A stretch of 64,000 bases of DNA from QHXQ01 sp036389395 (GCA_036389395.1 DASVPY010000058.1:106124-170123), one strand, 5' to 3'. Shown: positions 16,571 to 25,641, counted from the first letter of the stretch. A program made the numbers and translations. The notes: generated by a model from the sequence alone, not told the origin.

Positions 16571-17164
16571 TCAATCGCCTTGTAGGAGCGCGGCGCGCAG
16601 GTGCGCGAGCCTGTGGGCCAGCGCCTTGTGCCCGCGGTTCAGGCGCGACGCGACCGTGCCCTTCGAGCAGCCCAGCGCCCGCGCCATCTCCTCGTATGAC
16701 AGCCCCTCGAAATACTTCAGCAGGACGACGACGCGCAGCTTCGGCTTCAACTCCGCGACCGCCGCCTGCACGCGCGCCGCCACCTCGCCGCGCGCGTACC
16801 GCCGCTCGTGCGACGCGCTCACGGGCAGGAACGGCAGCGCGTCGTCCGCGTCGTCCAACTGCGTCAGGCGGCGCTGCTTGCGCCGCTCGTCCACGCAGGC
16901 GTTGACCGTGAGCCGGTGCAGCCAGGTGGCGAACTCGGCCTCGCTGCGGAACTGCGCGATGCGGGTGAAGAGCTTGAGGAAGACTTGCTGCGTCACGTCC
17001 GCCGCGAGCGCCTCGTCGCCGCCGAAGAAGTAGAGCGCGACCGTGTAGACGCGATCCTTGTGCAGCTCGAAGAGGCGGCGGAACGCCTCGCGGTCGCCGC
17101 GCTGGCAAGCCGCCACTACGTCTTCATCCCCGACCGGGTCGCTCATCGCGACTTGTGGCTCCAT
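16571..17164 (-). CDS. ECF-subfamily RNA polymerase sigma factor
   Basis: The 197-residue protein shows region 2 (DREAFRRLFELHKDRVYTVALYFFGG then ADVTQQVFLKLF, about residues 24-66) and region 4 (LPPKLRVVV-like LKPKLRVVVLLKYFEGLSYEEMA then CSKGTVASRLNRGHKAL, about 145-185). The ATG at 17164 is chosen because GGAGGG lies four bases before it; an in-frame ATG six codons later is also possible. It precedes its anti-sigma gene and probably autoregulates this pair and envelope genes. Confidence 0.9.
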   Translation of the reverse strand: MEPQVAMSDPVGDEDVVAACQRGDREAFRRLFELHKDRVYTVALYFFGGDEALAADVTQQVFLKLFTRIAQFRSEAEFATWLHRLTVNACVDERRKQRRLTQLDDADDALPFLPVSASHERRYARGEVAARVQAAVAELKPKLRVVVLLKYFEGLSYEEMARALGCSKGTVASRLNRGHKALAHRLAHLRAALLQGD

Positions 17165-17259
17165 CGTCCCTCCGCCCGAAATGGGCTGACATTCTATTGG
17201 ACGGGGTTGGGGCGGCGTTTCTTCCATTTTTCGGCCGCGGTGGATAAGTCCGAAAAATC

Positions 17260-17304
17260 TAACCGCAAAAGACACGAAGAGGGCCGCGAAGGAACGCAAA
17301 GGAC
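17260..17304. repeat. Single-arm AACCGCAAAGG/CCGCGAAGG repeat
   Basis: One copy of the element AACCGCAAAag-CGAAGAGGGCCGCGAAGGAACGCAAAGG lies between the ECF and VWFA genes. The same sequence recurs at 20554-20598, 28684-28727 and 60512-60536, in two cases with a mirrored partner arm. Confidence 0.75.
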
Positions 17305-17320
17305 GGACTCTGAGCCGCGC

Positions 17321-19465
17321 TCATTCGACCTCGAAGTCGGCCTCGCGCGTGGCGGTCGTGCGCGCGACCGCGTCCGTGACGGTGACGCGCAGCAGGTAGC
17401 GGCCGCGGGGCAGTGTCGCGAGCGTCAGTTCTTCGGCGTAAGGGACGCGCGCGGGGTCGCCGACGGCGTCGGTCGTGATGGCGCGCGTGAGTGTGGCGAC
17501 CGTGGTCTGGTCGGCGCGCAGCAGCACGACGCGCGCCGAGAGTTGCGTCCGGTTGTTGGCGCGCGCCGCGTTGTAGACGAAGAGGAGGAAGCGCAGGCGC
17601 GCGGCGTGCGTGAAGCGCCGATCAACTTTCAGTTGCGCCCTGGGCAACAACTCCGGCGTGTCTGCCGCCGCCGCGCCCTCGCCGCGCGCGCCGATGAGCA
17701 GACTGCTCAGGGCCAAACGGCCCGACTTGAGGTCGGGCACTTCGACCCAGCGCGTGCTGCGCCCGAGCGCGCCCGTGCGCGTGTCGCGCGCCGCCGCGCG
17801 CACCTGGTAGAGACCGGGGCGCACGTTGATCTGATCGAAGTAGACGACATCCAGCGCGCGCCCGCCCGCGGCGGGCTTGACGGCCAGGCGGTCTATGAAG
17901 CTGCCGACGGTCTGCCCGCGCGCGTCGTAGATCGCGCCGGCCACGTCCACCGCGCCCGGCTGCTGCGCGTCGCCGCCAGGCTCGGCGGGCACTTGCAGGA
18001 GGAGCGCGAGCGCCGCGCCGCCCTGCGGCGTGTCGAGGTAATCGGCCGTCAGGTAGGTCGGCAGCGCGGACGTGAACTGATCCGCGCGGATAGCCGCGGC
18101 CAACTGCTGCCACGGATCGAGCGCGCCGCTCGCGCCCGCCTGTTCGCCGGCCGCGGCCGGGCCAGCGCCGCCGAAGAAGCCGCGGTGGACGCGCACAGAC
18201 ACGTCCGTGCGACCAGGCACGCGCACCTCTACGCGATGGAACTTCGCGTCGCGGAACAGTTCGGGCGCGGGCCGCCACGCGAGCACGTAATAGTCTTCCG
18301 TGTCGGCGAGGGCGTGGCGCAGGCCGGCGTCGAGGTCGTTCATGTTGAGCAGCGCGCGCCCGCCCGTGTCCGCGGCCAGCGCGACGAGCGGGCTTTGCAC
18401 CGCCGTGTCTTCGCCGAGCGGGGCGCGCCCAGTGTTGCCGTTCGCGTCCACGAAGTCGTCGCTGGCGGCGTCGGGGAAAGAGGTGTTGAGACCGCTCGCC
18501 TGGATCGTGTCCACGACGACGCCTGCGCGCGCCGCGGCGTCGGCGATGCGGCGCAGGCGGTCTGTGATGTCGGAGCGGGCCGGGTCGAGGAAGAAGCCGT
18601 CGGAGACGAAGACGACGAGCTTGCGGCCCGGCAGCGGCGCGGCGGCGCGCACGACGCCTTCGAGCGCGCCGAGCGTGAAGTCGGCGATGTAACCGGACTG
18701 GCGCAGGATGCGGCGCGCGCGCCCGCGTATCTGCTGCTCTGCGGCCGAGCGCGCCGCGCCCGGCACGGTGCGCTGGAAGCCGGCGTACTGGTCGCGCAGC
18801 AGTGCGTCAACGAAGTGGTCGAGGATGTCGGGGCGGTTCTGTTCGATGGCGAGCGCCTGGTAGACGGACATGGGCGGGCGCTCCACGTCGCGCGCCAGCG
18901 CGGCGCGCGATCTGAGCCGCCGGGCGGCGGCGCGCAAGACCTCTTTCTCGCCGGTCAGTTGTTGGAGGAAGCCGATGTGATTACTCGCCGCCGTGACGAC
19001 CGCCTCATCATTGGGGCGCAGCCCGTCGTCAACGAAGCGCAGGAGCATGCGCCGCGCGCGCTCGATGCTGTCGGGCGCGAGGTGCAGGTCGTCCACGAAG
19101 AAGAGCACGGCGCGCCCGCGCGGCGACGTGCCGGCGGGCGGCGCGTCGGCGGCGCGCGCGTCGTTGGCCGCAGGCCCGGCGGCCGTCTTCACGCCGCCCG
19201 CGACGCGCTCGAAGAAGCTGACGGGCTGGGGCCGGCCATCCACGAGTAACTCGAAGTCCGCCGGCTTGAGGTCGGTAACGAAGCGGCCCTTGCGGTCTGT
19301 GACGCTGACGCCGGTCTGCACGAGATCGGCGCTGACGCGCAAGACCTCTTCGCCCTGCGACGGGTTGGCGTCCGGCTGCTGCGCGGGCAGCGGCGGCGCG
19401 CTCGCCGCCCACAGCAGGCAGAGCGCGAGCAAACGCCCCGCGGTCGTTCGGTTTCGGCGCATCAT
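17321..19465 (-). CDS. VWFA-related domain protein (acidobacterial type)
   Basis: The 714-residue exported protein has a signal peptide (LLALCLLWAASAPPLPAQ) and a short beta domain with VTDRKGRFVTDLKPADFELLVDGRPQPVSFF. A von Willebrand factor A-like domain follows, with AVLFFVDDLHL and VVFVSDGFFLDP (about residues 115-380). This arrangement is characteristic of the VWFA-related family abundant in Acidobacteria. The long C-terminal half contains further beta-rich repeats of unknown role. The strict MIDAS DxSxS is replaced by DDLHL, so metal-dependent ligand binding may be altered. Two adjacent ATGs (19465, 19462) are possible starts. Confidence 0.8.
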   Translation of the reverse strand: MMRRNRTTAGRLLALCLLWAASAPPLPAQQPDANPSQGEEVLRVSADLVQTGVSVTDRKGRFVTDLKPADFELLVDGRPQPVSFFERVAGGVKTAAGPAANDARAADAPPAGTSPRGRAVLFFVDDLHLAPDSIERARRMLLRFVDDGLRPNDEAVVTAASNHIGFLQQLTGEKEVLRAAARRLRSRAALARDVERPPMSVYQALAIEQNRPDILDHFVDALLRDQYAGFQRTVPGAARSAAEQQIRGRARRILRQSGYIADFTLGALEGVVRAAAPLPGRKLVVFVSDGFFLDPARSDITDRLRRIADAAARAGVVVDTIQASGLNTSFPDAASDDFVDANGNTGRAPLGEDTAVQSPLVALAADTGGRALLNMNDLDAGLRHALADTEDYYVLAWRPAPELFRDAKFHRVEVRVPGRTDVSVRVHRGFFGGAGPAAAGEQAGASGALDPWQQLAAAIRADQFTSALPTYLTADYLDTPQGGAALALLLQVPAEPGGDAQQPGAVDVAGAIYDARGQTVGSFIDRLAVKPAAGGRALDVVYFDQINVRPGLYQVRAAARDTRTGALGRSTRWVEVPDLKSGRLALSSLLIGARGEGAAAADTPELLPRAQLKVDRRFTHAARLRFLLFVYNAARANNRTQLSARVVLLRADQTTVATLTRAITTDAVGDPARVPYAEELTLATLPRGRYLLRVTVTDAVARTTATREADFEVE

Positions 19466-19617
19466 ACTTATATTGTCCGCGAGCGGCGGGCTGAGCGCAA
19501 ACGGCGTCGCCGCGTTGACGGCCAAGTTTGCGGGACTCTACAATGCGCGCGGCGTGTTTCGGGCCAGTGCGCCGCACGTTCGGTCACATCACAGTCGCGT
19601 CCGTCGAAGAGTTCGCC

Positions 19618-20496
19618 ATGCCGCAGCCGCTTCACATCGCGCGCGCCGTCGCGCTCCTGGTTTTCGTGCTGGGCGCGTGCGCGCTCGTCGCCGCGCAGCA
19701 GCGCCCGCTCGTGACCGAGGACGTGGACATCATCCCGCCCGGCTCGGTGCGCTTGCAGGTCGGCATAGACTTCTTCCAGAACGCCAAGTTCCCGCTCTCC
19801 GATCTCACCGGCGACCTGACGCGCGTCGGCGTCGTCGGCATCAACGTCGGGCTGTCGCCGAACGTCGAGTTCCAGTTGGACGGCGTGGTGCAGAACTTCC
19901 TGAGCATCAACCGGCGCGGGCCGGCGTCGGCCGTGCCGCTCAGCATCGCGCCCGGCGCGAACACGACCAACGACGCGGGCGACTTCCGCCTCGCCACCAA
20001 GATCAAGCTGCGCCGAGAGACGCGGCGCGCGCCGTCGCTCGGCTTCAAGTTCGGCGTCGAGCTGCCCAACTCGAACGAGACGCGCGGCGTCGGCGTCAAC
20101 CAGACGAACGCCTTCGGGCTGATCCTCGTCGGCAAGAAGTTCGGGCACGAGGATCGCTTGAACCTGTTCGGCAACCTCGGCATCGGCATCTTCACCGCGC
20201 CGAAGAACGAGTTCACGCAGAACGACATGCTGCTCTACGGCGTCGGCGGCCTCTACCGCCTGAACGACCGGGTCGAGTTGGCCGGCGAGGTCAACGGGCG
20301 CGCCAACACGCGCAACGGGCGCGCGCCGCTCGGCACGGAGCCGCTCTCGCTCGCGCGCTTGGGCCTGCGGGTCAAGGCGGGCGGTCTCAAGTTCGACTTC
20401 GCGGGCGCGGCCGGGCTGACCAAGTTCAGCCCGCGCTCCGGCGTCACCTTCGGCGTCACCTACGACTCGCCCAGCATCTTCGAGCCAGTCAAGTAA
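19618..20496 (+). CDS. Exported outer-membrane-like protein (transporter/porin-like barrel)
   Basis: The 292-residue protein has a signal peptide (VALLVFVLGACALVAA, cleaved before QQRPL). A series of amphipathic beta strands follows, such as GSVRLQVGIDFFQNAKF, VEFQLDGVVQNFL and GLRVKAGGLKFDFAGAAG. It resembles the MetA-type phenol-degradation outer-membrane barrel family in overall pattern. The ATG at 19618 is chosen because it gives the signal peptide; longer upstream frames contain no hydrophobic start. The final strand does not end in aromatic Phe, so barrel assignment is tentative. Confidence 0.6.
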   Translation: MPQPLHIARAVALLVFVLGACALVAAQQRPLVTEDVDIIPPGSVRLQVGIDFFQNAKFPLSDLTGDLTRVGVVGINVGLSPNVEFQLDGVVQNFLSINRRGPASAVPLSIAPGANTTNDAGDFRLATKIKLRRETRRAPSLGFKFGVELPNSNETRGVGVNQTNAFGLILVGKKFGHEDRLNLFGNLGIGIFTAPKNEFTQNDMLLYGVGGLYRLNDRVELAGEVNGRANTRNGRAPLGTEPLSLARLGLRVKAGGLKFDFAGAAGLTKFSPRSGVTFGVTYDSPSIFEPVK

Positions 20497-20500
20497 TCAC

Positions 20501-20598
20501 CTTCGCGACCTTTGCGGCCCTCTTAGCGGCCTTTGCGGTTGGAGCTTTAAGACTTAACCGCAAAGGCCGCGAAGAGGGCCGCGAAGGAACGCAAAGGG
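20501..20598. repeat. Inverted AACCGCAAAGG/CCGCGAAGG repeat hairpin
   Basis: The left arm (20501-20540) and right arm (20554-20598) are near-perfect reverse complements around a 13-base centre (GGAGCTTTAAGAC). Same element family as at 17260, 28684 and 60446. Confidence 0.8.
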
Positions 20599-20644
20599 CA
20601 GGCGTGACGAGCGCGGCGCGACAGGCTAGAATGCCTGCGAAGCT

Positions 20645-21367
20645 ATGCTTGCGCTAATGATCGAGGGGGGCGGGTGGCTGCACGGCGCGTGGCACTGGCT
20701 GCGTGCGTGGGGCCGTTGGGCCGGGCACGTCATCGCCACCGCGCCGATCTACGTGGCCGCGCCGATGATGGTCGTCGTCGGCGCGCTCGACTCCAGCCTG
20801 CTCTCGCTGCCGGAGATCAACGACTACATCGTGGTCGCGCGCTGCATCCACGATCACAAGTCCGCGTTCTACTTCCCGCTGTTCGCCGCCGCCGGCTCGG
20901 TCGTCGGCTGCATAGTGCTCTACACGATCATGCGGCGCGGCGGGCAGGCCGTCTTGCGGCGCAGGTTTCGCGCCGAGCACATCGAGCGCGTCGAACGCGC
21001 CTACGCGCGCTTCGGCTTCCTGACGTTGGCCGTGCCGGCGCTCTTGCCGCCGCCGATGCCGTTCAAGATTTTCGTAGCCACGGCGGGCGCGCTCGAATAC
21101 CCGCGCTGGCGCTTCATGCTCACGATCATGATCGCGCGCAGCCTGCGCTACTTCGTCGAAGGCGTGCTCGCGGTCTTCTACGGCCGGCTCGTCCTGCGCT
21201 TCCTGCGCGAGTACGGCTTGACGATCCTCGGCGCGGTCGCCGCCGCCTGTCTGGTCGGTCTCGGCGTCTACTGGCTGATCAACCGCTTCCGGGCGCGCGT
21301 CGCCACGCCCGCGCCGCCGCAGGACGCCGCGCCCGCGGGCGGCGGGTTGGCGAAAGAGGGCGACTGA
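20645..21367 (+). CDS. VTT/DedA-family membrane protein (YqaA-like), first copy
   Basis: The 240-residue protein has the VTT-domain pattern: a re-entrant loop near FPLFAAAGSVVGCIVLYTIMRRGG (about residues 79-100), the conserved ALLPPPMPFKIF near 132-146, and further membrane helices (about 20-45, 105-125, 185-207). Such proteins act in membrane lipid (for example undecaprenyl phosphate) translocation or homeostasis. The C-terminal tail is Ala/Pro-rich. It is followed 27 bp later by a second VTT protein, so the two may work as a pair. A TAGAAT lies about 14 bases before the start. Confidence 0.8.
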   Translation: MLALMIEGGGWLHGAWHWLRAWGRWAGHVIATAPIYVAAPMMVVVGALDSSLLSLPEINDYIVVARCIHDHKSAFYFPLFAAAGSVVGCIVLYTIMRRGGQAVLRRRFRAEHIERVERAYARFGFLTLAVPALLPPPMPFKIFVATAGALEYPRWRFMLTIMIARSLRYFVEGVLAVFYGRLVLRFLREYGLTILGAVAAACLVGLGVYWLINRFRARVATPAPPQDAAPAGGGLAKEGD

Positions 21368-21394
21368 AAGCGTCTCGAAAGGAACGATGCACCG

Positions 21395-22033
21395 TTGAAA
21401 CTCTGGCACAAAGTGGGCGGCGCGCTGGCGCAACTCGCGCAGTACCTCGTCACGTTCGGCGCGGCGGGGCTGTTCACCATCGCGCTGCTCGACTCTGTGG
21501 CCGTGCCGCTGCCGGGCGGCGTGGACGCCGTCATGCTGCTGCTCTCCACCGCGCGTCCGAGCTACTTCCCGCTCTACGCGGCGGGCGCGACGCTCGGCTC
21601 GACGGTCGGCTGCATCATCCTCTACTACGTCTCGCGCCGCGCGGGCCGGCGCGCGCTCGCGCGCTTCTCCGAACGCAAGCAGGCGCGCGTCCGCGACCTG
21701 CTCGAACGCTACGACGTGCTGGCCGTGCTCGTCGCCTCGCTGCTGCCGCCGCCGTTCCCGTTCAAGCTGTTCGTCATCTCAAGCGGCGTCTTCCGCATGA
21801 ACGTCGTGCGCTTCGCCGTCGCCATCGCCGCGGGCCGGGCCTTCCGCTTCCTGCTCGAAGGCTACCTCGCGGCGCGCTACGGCGCGCACGCCAAGGAACT
21901 GCTCGCGCAATACTACCCTTACGTCGGCCTCGGTCTCGCCGTCCTCCTCGTCGCCGGCTTCGCCGCGCGCGCCATGCTGAAGGGCAGAGGGCAGAGGGCA
22001 GAGGTCAGAGGTCAGTCGGAGTCCAAGGTCTAA
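21395..22033 (+). CDS. VTT/DedA-family membrane protein, second copy
   Basis: This 212-residue paralogue shares the first copy's layout: LYAAGATLGSTVGCIILYYVSRRAG, then ASLLPPPFPFKLFVISSG and a distal FRFLLEGYLAARYG helix. It starts at TTG after AAGGAACG. The last dozen residues (about GRGQRAEVRGQSESKV) are encoded by the beginning of a heptamer array, so the native protein probably ended near ARAMLKG. Probably a membrane lipid transporter or scramblase working with the preceding gene. Confidence 0.8.
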   Translation: MKLWHKVGGALAQLAQYLVTFGAAGLFTIALLDSVAVPLPGGVDAVMLLLSTARPSYFPLYAAGATLGSTVGCIILYYVSRRAGRRALARFSERKQARVRDLLERYDVLAVLVASLLPPPFPFKLFVISSGVFRMNVVRFAVAIAAGRAFRFLLEGYLAARYGAHAKELLAQYYPYVGLGLAVLLVAGFAARAMLKGRGQRAEVRGQSESKV

Positions 22034-22167
22034 TGTCCAATGTCCAAAGTCCAATGCCCGACGTTCAAGGTTCAAAGTTCAAGGTTCAACGCCGGCCGAC
22101 CTTGGACTTTGAACCTTGAACTTTGAACTCTTAACTGACCTCCGACCTCTGACCTCTGACCTCTGCC
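21980..22167. repeat. Nested inverted heptamer array (GGCAGAG, GTCCAAG, TTCAAGG families)
   Basis: The left side runs through GGCAGAG, then GTCCAAT, then TTCAAGG units. The right side mirrors them in reverse order (TTGGACT, TTGAACC, then GACCTCT). It therefore holds three heptamer families nested concentrically. Both flanking genes, which converge here, end inside the array. Confidence 0.85.
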
Positions 22168-22964
22168 CTGTACCTGCGGGCGGCGGCGAGGTCGCGCACT
22201 CCGGCGCGGTCGAGTTGGGCGAGGAGGCGGACGAGGATTTGGGCGGTGGCGTGGGCGTCGTCGGGCGCGCGGTGGCGGCGCGGGATGGGCACGGCGAAGT
22301 GTTCGGCGATGGTGTGCAGGCGGTGGTTCGCCAGGTCGGGCAGCAGGCCCCGCGCCAGCTTGACCGTACACAGGTGCGCGTTGCCCATGCGCCGGTTCGG
22401 GTAGACCTGCCCCAGTTCGTAATTCAGGAAGCGCACGTCGAAGGCGGCGTTGTGCGCGACGATGACCGACGTGCCGACGAACTCCAGCCACGCGGGCGCG
22501 ATCTCGGCGAAGCGCGGCGCGCGCCTGACCATCTCGTCGTTGATGCCGGTCAGGCCGACGATGAACGAAGGGATCGGCGTTTCGGGGTTGACGAGCGTCT
22601 GGAACTCCGCGCGCACGCACCCGCTGTGGACGCGGTACGCGCCGATCTCCACGACGCGGCCGGGCGGCGTGCGCGCGTCGGTCGTCTCCACGTCCACGAC
22701 GACGAACTCGGTCTCGGCGAGCGCGCACGCCTCGTCGTCGGCGCACGTCAACTCGACCGCGCCGCCGTCGGCCAGGCGCATCCGCCAGTCATCTTTGATC
22801 AACTCGGCGACGAGCAAGGCGGCCGTGGCCGCGTCGAGACCGGATAGTTCGAGCACCTCTTCGGCGAGTTGTTCGGCGGGCGCGCGCCCGCCGCGTAGGC
22901 GCAGCAGATCGACCGCGTCTTGGGCGAGCGTCGAGTCGGGGACGAGGTTGCGCGGCGCAGCCAT
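22131..22964 (-). CDS. DnaQ-like 3'-5' exonuclease
   Basis: The 277-residue protein contains a DEDDh exonuclease domain: ExoI FVVVDVETTDARTPP (about residue 90), ExoII VAHNAAFDVRFLNYE (about 173) and ExoIII HRAPDDAHATAQIL (about 240). It resembles the DNA polymerase III epsilon proofreading domain. An extra N-terminal region (about 1-80) with helix-rich LAEEVLELSGLDAATAALLVAELIKDD looks like a small winged-helix module. It is shorter than the exonuclease/helicase or UvrC fusions of this superfamily. The last residues (about YRAEVRGQRSEVS) derive from a heptamer array. Confidence 0.82.
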   Translation of the reverse strand: MAAPRNLVPDSTLAQDAVDLLRLRGGRAPAEQLAEEVLELSGLDAATAALLVAELIKDDWRMRLADGGAVELTCADDEACALAETEFVVVDVETTDARTPPGRVVEIGAYRVHSGCVRAEFQTLVNPETPIPSFIVGLTGINDEMVRRAPRFAEIAPAWLEFVGTSVIVAHNAAFDVRFLNYELGQVYPNRRMGNAHLCTVKLARGLLPDLANHRLHTIAEHFAVPIPRRHRAPDDAHATAQILVRLLAQLDRAGVRDLAAARRYRAEVRGQRSEVS

Positions 22965-22987
22965 CGCGCGCCATTCTAGCACGATTA

Positions 22988-23129
22988 GTCGGTGGTCAGT
23001 GGGAAGACAGTTCAAGGTTCAAAGTTCAACGTTCAAAGTTCAAGGTCAGCCGCACGTCGAACCTTGAACCTTGAACCTTCAACGTTGAACTTCTTAACTG
23101 GCCACCGACCACCGACCACCGACCACTCT
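22988..23129. repeat. Nested inverted heptamer array (GGTCAGT and TTCAAGG families)
   Basis: GGTCAGT-type units on the outside and TTCAAGG/TTCAAAG units inside are mirrored in reverse order on the right, ending in CCGACCA repeats. The array stops four bases before the pyrE ATG. Confidence 0.85.
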
Positions 23130-23130
23130 T

Positions 23131-23721
23131 ATGCAACCAACGGAAGTGCTCGAACGGTTTCGGCGGACGGGCGCGCTGCTCGAAGGCCATTTCGTGTTGA
23201 CGAGCGGGCTGCACAGCGACCGCTACCTGCAATGCGCGCTCGTGCTGCAACACCCGCCGGAGGCGGAAGCCTTCGGGCGCGCGCTGGCTGAACGTTTTCG
23301 CGCCGAGGGCGTCGAGACCGTGGCCGCGCCGGCCATCGGCGGCATCGTCATCGGCTACGAGGTGGCGCGCGCGCTCGGCGCGCGCTCGCTCTGGACGGAG
23401 CGCGAGGACGGGCGCATGACTTTGCGCCGCGGGTTCACGGTGCGGCCGGGCGAGTCTGTGCTCGTCGTCGAAGACGTGATCACGACGGGCGGCTCGACGC
23501 GCGAGACGGCCGACGCGCTGCGGGCCGCGGGCGCGCGCGTGCTCGGCGCGGCCTCGATCATAGATCGCTCCGGCGGGCGCGCCGACGTGGGCGTGCCGCG
23601 CGTCGCGCTCGCCACGCTCGACGTGCCCGTCCACGCCCCCGCCGCCTGCCCGCTCTGCGCCCAAGGGCTGCCCGCCGTCAAACCAGGAAGCAGAAAGGCA
23701 GGGCTGAGGGCTGAGGGATGA
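23131..23721 (+). CDS. pyrE: Orotate phosphoribosyltransferase
   Basis: The 196-residue enzyme of pyrimidine synthesis converts orotate and PRPP to OMP. It shows HFVLTSGLHSDRYLQ near residues 20-34, the catalytic loop, and the PRPP-binding motif VLVVEDVITTGGST near 110-123. The ATG follows a heptamer array directly (CCACTCTTATG), with no Shine-Dalgarno sequence. The C-terminal tail after about residue 183 (KPGSRKAGLRAEG) is repeat-derived. An arrangement of Cys at the end (ACPLCAQG) is seen in some bacterial PyrE proteins. Confidence 0.93.
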   Translation: MQPTEVLERFRRTGALLEGHFVLTSGLHSDRYLQCALVLQHPPEAEAFGRALAERFRAEGVETVAAPAIGGIVIGYEVARALGARSLWTEREDGRMTLRRGFTVRPGESVLVVEDVITTGGSTRETADALRAAGARVLGAASIIDRSGGRADVGVPRVALATLDVPVHAPAACPLCAQGLPAVKPGSRKAGLRAEG

Positions 23722-23844
23722 GGGATGAAGAAGGCAGGAGCCAGGAGCCAGAAGAAGAAGGGGCGCGGGCGCTCGTCCTCATTCTGACTCCTGACTTCTG
23801 GCTCCCGGCTTCTGTCCCTGTTCATCCCTCATCCCTCATCCCTC
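23692..23844. repeat. Nested inverted heptamer array (GGGATGA, GGAGCCA families)
   Basis: GGGCTGA GGGCTGA GGGATGA GGGATGA on the left is mirrored by TCATCCC TCATCCC on the right, with GGAGCCA units and their complement inside. It overlaps the end of pyrE and stops at the truA ATG (CATCCCTCATG). Confidence 0.85.
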
Positions 23845-24594
23845 ATGAACTACAAGCTGACGCTTCAGTATGACGGGACGGAGTTCGCGGGGTGGCAGGT
23901 GCAGCGGGCGGAGCGGACGGTGCAGGGCGAGCTGACGCGGGTGCTGTCGCTGCTGGACGGGCGGGCGGTGGTGGTGCACGGGGCGGGGCGGACGGATGCG
24001 GGCGTGCACGCGGAGGCGCAGGTGGCGAGCGTCGAGTTGCGACGCGAGTTCGCGCCGGAGCGTCTGCGCGCCGCGGTGAACGGCAACCTCGCGCCGGACG
24101 CGCGCGTGACGGCGTGCGAGTTCGCGCCCGCGGATTTTCACGCGCGCTTCTCGGCCCGCGGCAAGACCTACCGCTACCGCATCTTCAACGCGCCCTTCCA
24201 GTCGCCCTTCCTCGCGCGCTACAGCCTGCACGAAGCGCGCCCGCTCAATCTGGCAAGGATGCGCGCGTGCGCCGCCGTCTGCGTCGGCACGCGCGACTGG
24301 ACGGCCTTTTCGGCGGCGCAGACGGACGTGCAGACGCGCGTCCGCACCGTGACGCGCTTCGAGGTGGCGGAAGCGTGGAGCGCGACGGGGCGCGGGCGCG
24401 TCGTCGAGTTCACCGTCAGCGCCGACGGCTTCCTGCGCTACATGGTGCGCGCGCTCGTCGGCACGCTGCTCGAAGCCGGGCGCGGCGCGCGCGACGCGGC
24501 CTCCGTCCGCGCCGCCATCGAGAGCGGCGCGCGCACCGCAGCCGGCACGACCGCGCCCGCCAAAGGCCTGACGCTGGTCGAGGTGCTGTACTAG
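23845..24594 (+). CDS. truA: tRNA pseudouridine(38-40) synthase
   Basis: The 249-residue protein has the TruA signature: YDGTEFAGWQVQ near residues 9-20, catalytic GAGRTDAGVHA with Asp near 52, and YRYRIFNAP near 109. The C-terminal EFTVSADGFLRYMVRALVGTLLEAG matches the family. It isomerises uridines in the anticodon stem-loop. The ATG is immediately preceded by heptamer repeats with no Shine-Dalgarno sequence. Confidence 0.94.
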   Translation: MNYKLTLQYDGTEFAGWQVQRAERTVQGELTRVLSLLDGRAVVVHGAGRTDAGVHAEAQVASVELRREFAPERLRAAVNGNLAPDARVTACEFAPADFHARFSARGKTYRYRIFNAPFQSPFLARYSLHEARPLNLARMRACAAVCVGTRDWTAFSAAQTDVQTRVRTVTRFEVAEAWSATGRGRVVEFTVSADGFLRYMVRALVGTLLEAGRGARDAASVRAAIESGARTAAGTTAPAKGLTLVEVLY

Positions 24595-24608
24595 ACGTGC
24601 GGCGCACT

Positions 24609-24749
24609 GCCGGGAGCGCGGGCATCCCTGCCCGCCATGAGCGCGCGAGCGCGAACCAACGGCGCGGCGGCGCTCAAGGTTGAAAGCCGATGTTTCTTCG
24701 TTAGCGTGCTAAAGCACGCTTGGCGGGCAGGGGTGCCCGCGCTCCCGGC
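24609..24749. repeat. Inverted GCGGGCAGGGATGCCCGCGCTCC element
   Basis: Arms 24609-24637 and 24721-24749 are reverse complements over 29 bases with one mismatch, separated by 83 bases. The arm itself contains the small palindrome CGGGCATCCCTGCCCG. A compact relative of this element occurs at 45994-46029. Confidence 0.8.
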
Positions 24750-24828
24750 GTAGAGTTGATGCGTGTTGCGTGTGGGGCGGGCGGCGTTTAAGATGCTGCG
24801 CGGGGTAAGCTGGGTCGAAGGGGCAAAA

Positions 24829-25641
24829 ATGCTCGCGGATTTCGCGGAGGTGGTGGAGCCGGGGACGCGCGACGAGGCGCTGCTTCAGCGCGTCGCGTGG
24901 GAGCGGCTGCCGCGCCACGTCGGCATCATCATGGACGGCAACGGGCGCTGGGCCGCGCAGCGCGGGCAGCCGCGCATCGCCGGCCACCGCGCGGGCGTCG
25001 AAGCCGTGCGCGCCGCCGTGGACACGGGCGCGCGGCTGGGCCTCGGCGCGCTCACGCTCTACGCCTTCTCGACCGAGAACTGGAAGCGCCCGCGCCTCGA
25101 AGTGGACGCGCTCATGCGTATGCTCAAGCGCTACCTGCGGCAAGAGTTGGAATCGATCCACCGCCAGGGCATACGCTTCCAGACCATCGGGCGCACGCAC
25201 GCCTTAGAGCAGAGCGTGCGGCGCGAGATCGCGCACGCCGTCGAGCGCACGGCCGCGAACGCCGGCATGGTCTTGAACGTCGCGCTCAACTACGGCGGGC
25301 GCGCGGAGATCGTGGACGCGTGCCGCGCCGCCGTCCGCCGCCTGCTCGCCGAAGGGCGCACGGCCGACGAGCTGACCGAGGCGGACATAGATCGTGAACT
25401 GTACACGACGGGTCTGCCCGAACTCGACCTGCTCGTGCGCACGAGCGGCGAGATGCGCATCTCGAACTTCCTGCTCTGGCAGGCCGCCTACAGCGAAATC
25501 TACGTGACCGACACGCTCTGGCCCGACTTCCGCCGCGCGCACCTGCTCGAAGCCGTCGTCGAATACCAGCGCCGCGACCGCCGCTTCGGCGGCCTGCAAC
25601 TCAAAAGCAGTGGTCAGTGGTCGGTGGTCAGTGGTCAGTAG
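24829..25641 (+). CDS. uppS: Isoprenyl (undecaprenyl) diphosphate synthase
   Basis: The 270-residue cis-prenyltransferase makes the lipid carrier for peptidoglycan and O-antigen. Motifs are HVGIIMDGNGRWA (about residue 27, catalytic Asp), YAFSTENWKRP (about 79), LNVALNYGGR (about 150) and DLLVRTSGEMRISNFLLWQ (about 200). The ATG at 24829 is chosen for its position after AAGGGGC; an upstream ATG at 24793 would add 12 residues. The C-terminus (LKSSGQWSVVSGQ) is encoded by a heptamer array. It precedes cdsA, as is usual. Confidence 0.92.
   Translation: MLADFAEVVEPGTRDEALLQRVAWERLPRHVGIIMDGNGRWAAQRGQPRIAGHRAGVEAVRAAVDTGARLGLGALTLYAFSTENWKRPRLEVDALMRMLKRYLRQELESIHRQGIRFQTIGRTHALEQSVRREIAHAVERTAANAGMVLNVALNYGGRAEIVDACRAAVRRLLAEGRTADELTEADIDRELYTTGLPELDLLVRTSGEMRISNFLLWQAAYSEIYVTDTLWPDFRRAHLLEAVVEYQRRDRRFGGLQLKSSGQWSVVSGQ

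Noticed and set aside
24763..24828. uppS starting at 24763
   Set aside because: The GTG start gives extra residues not expected before the conserved N-terminal helix, and the ATG at 24829 has better context; the choice is not certain.
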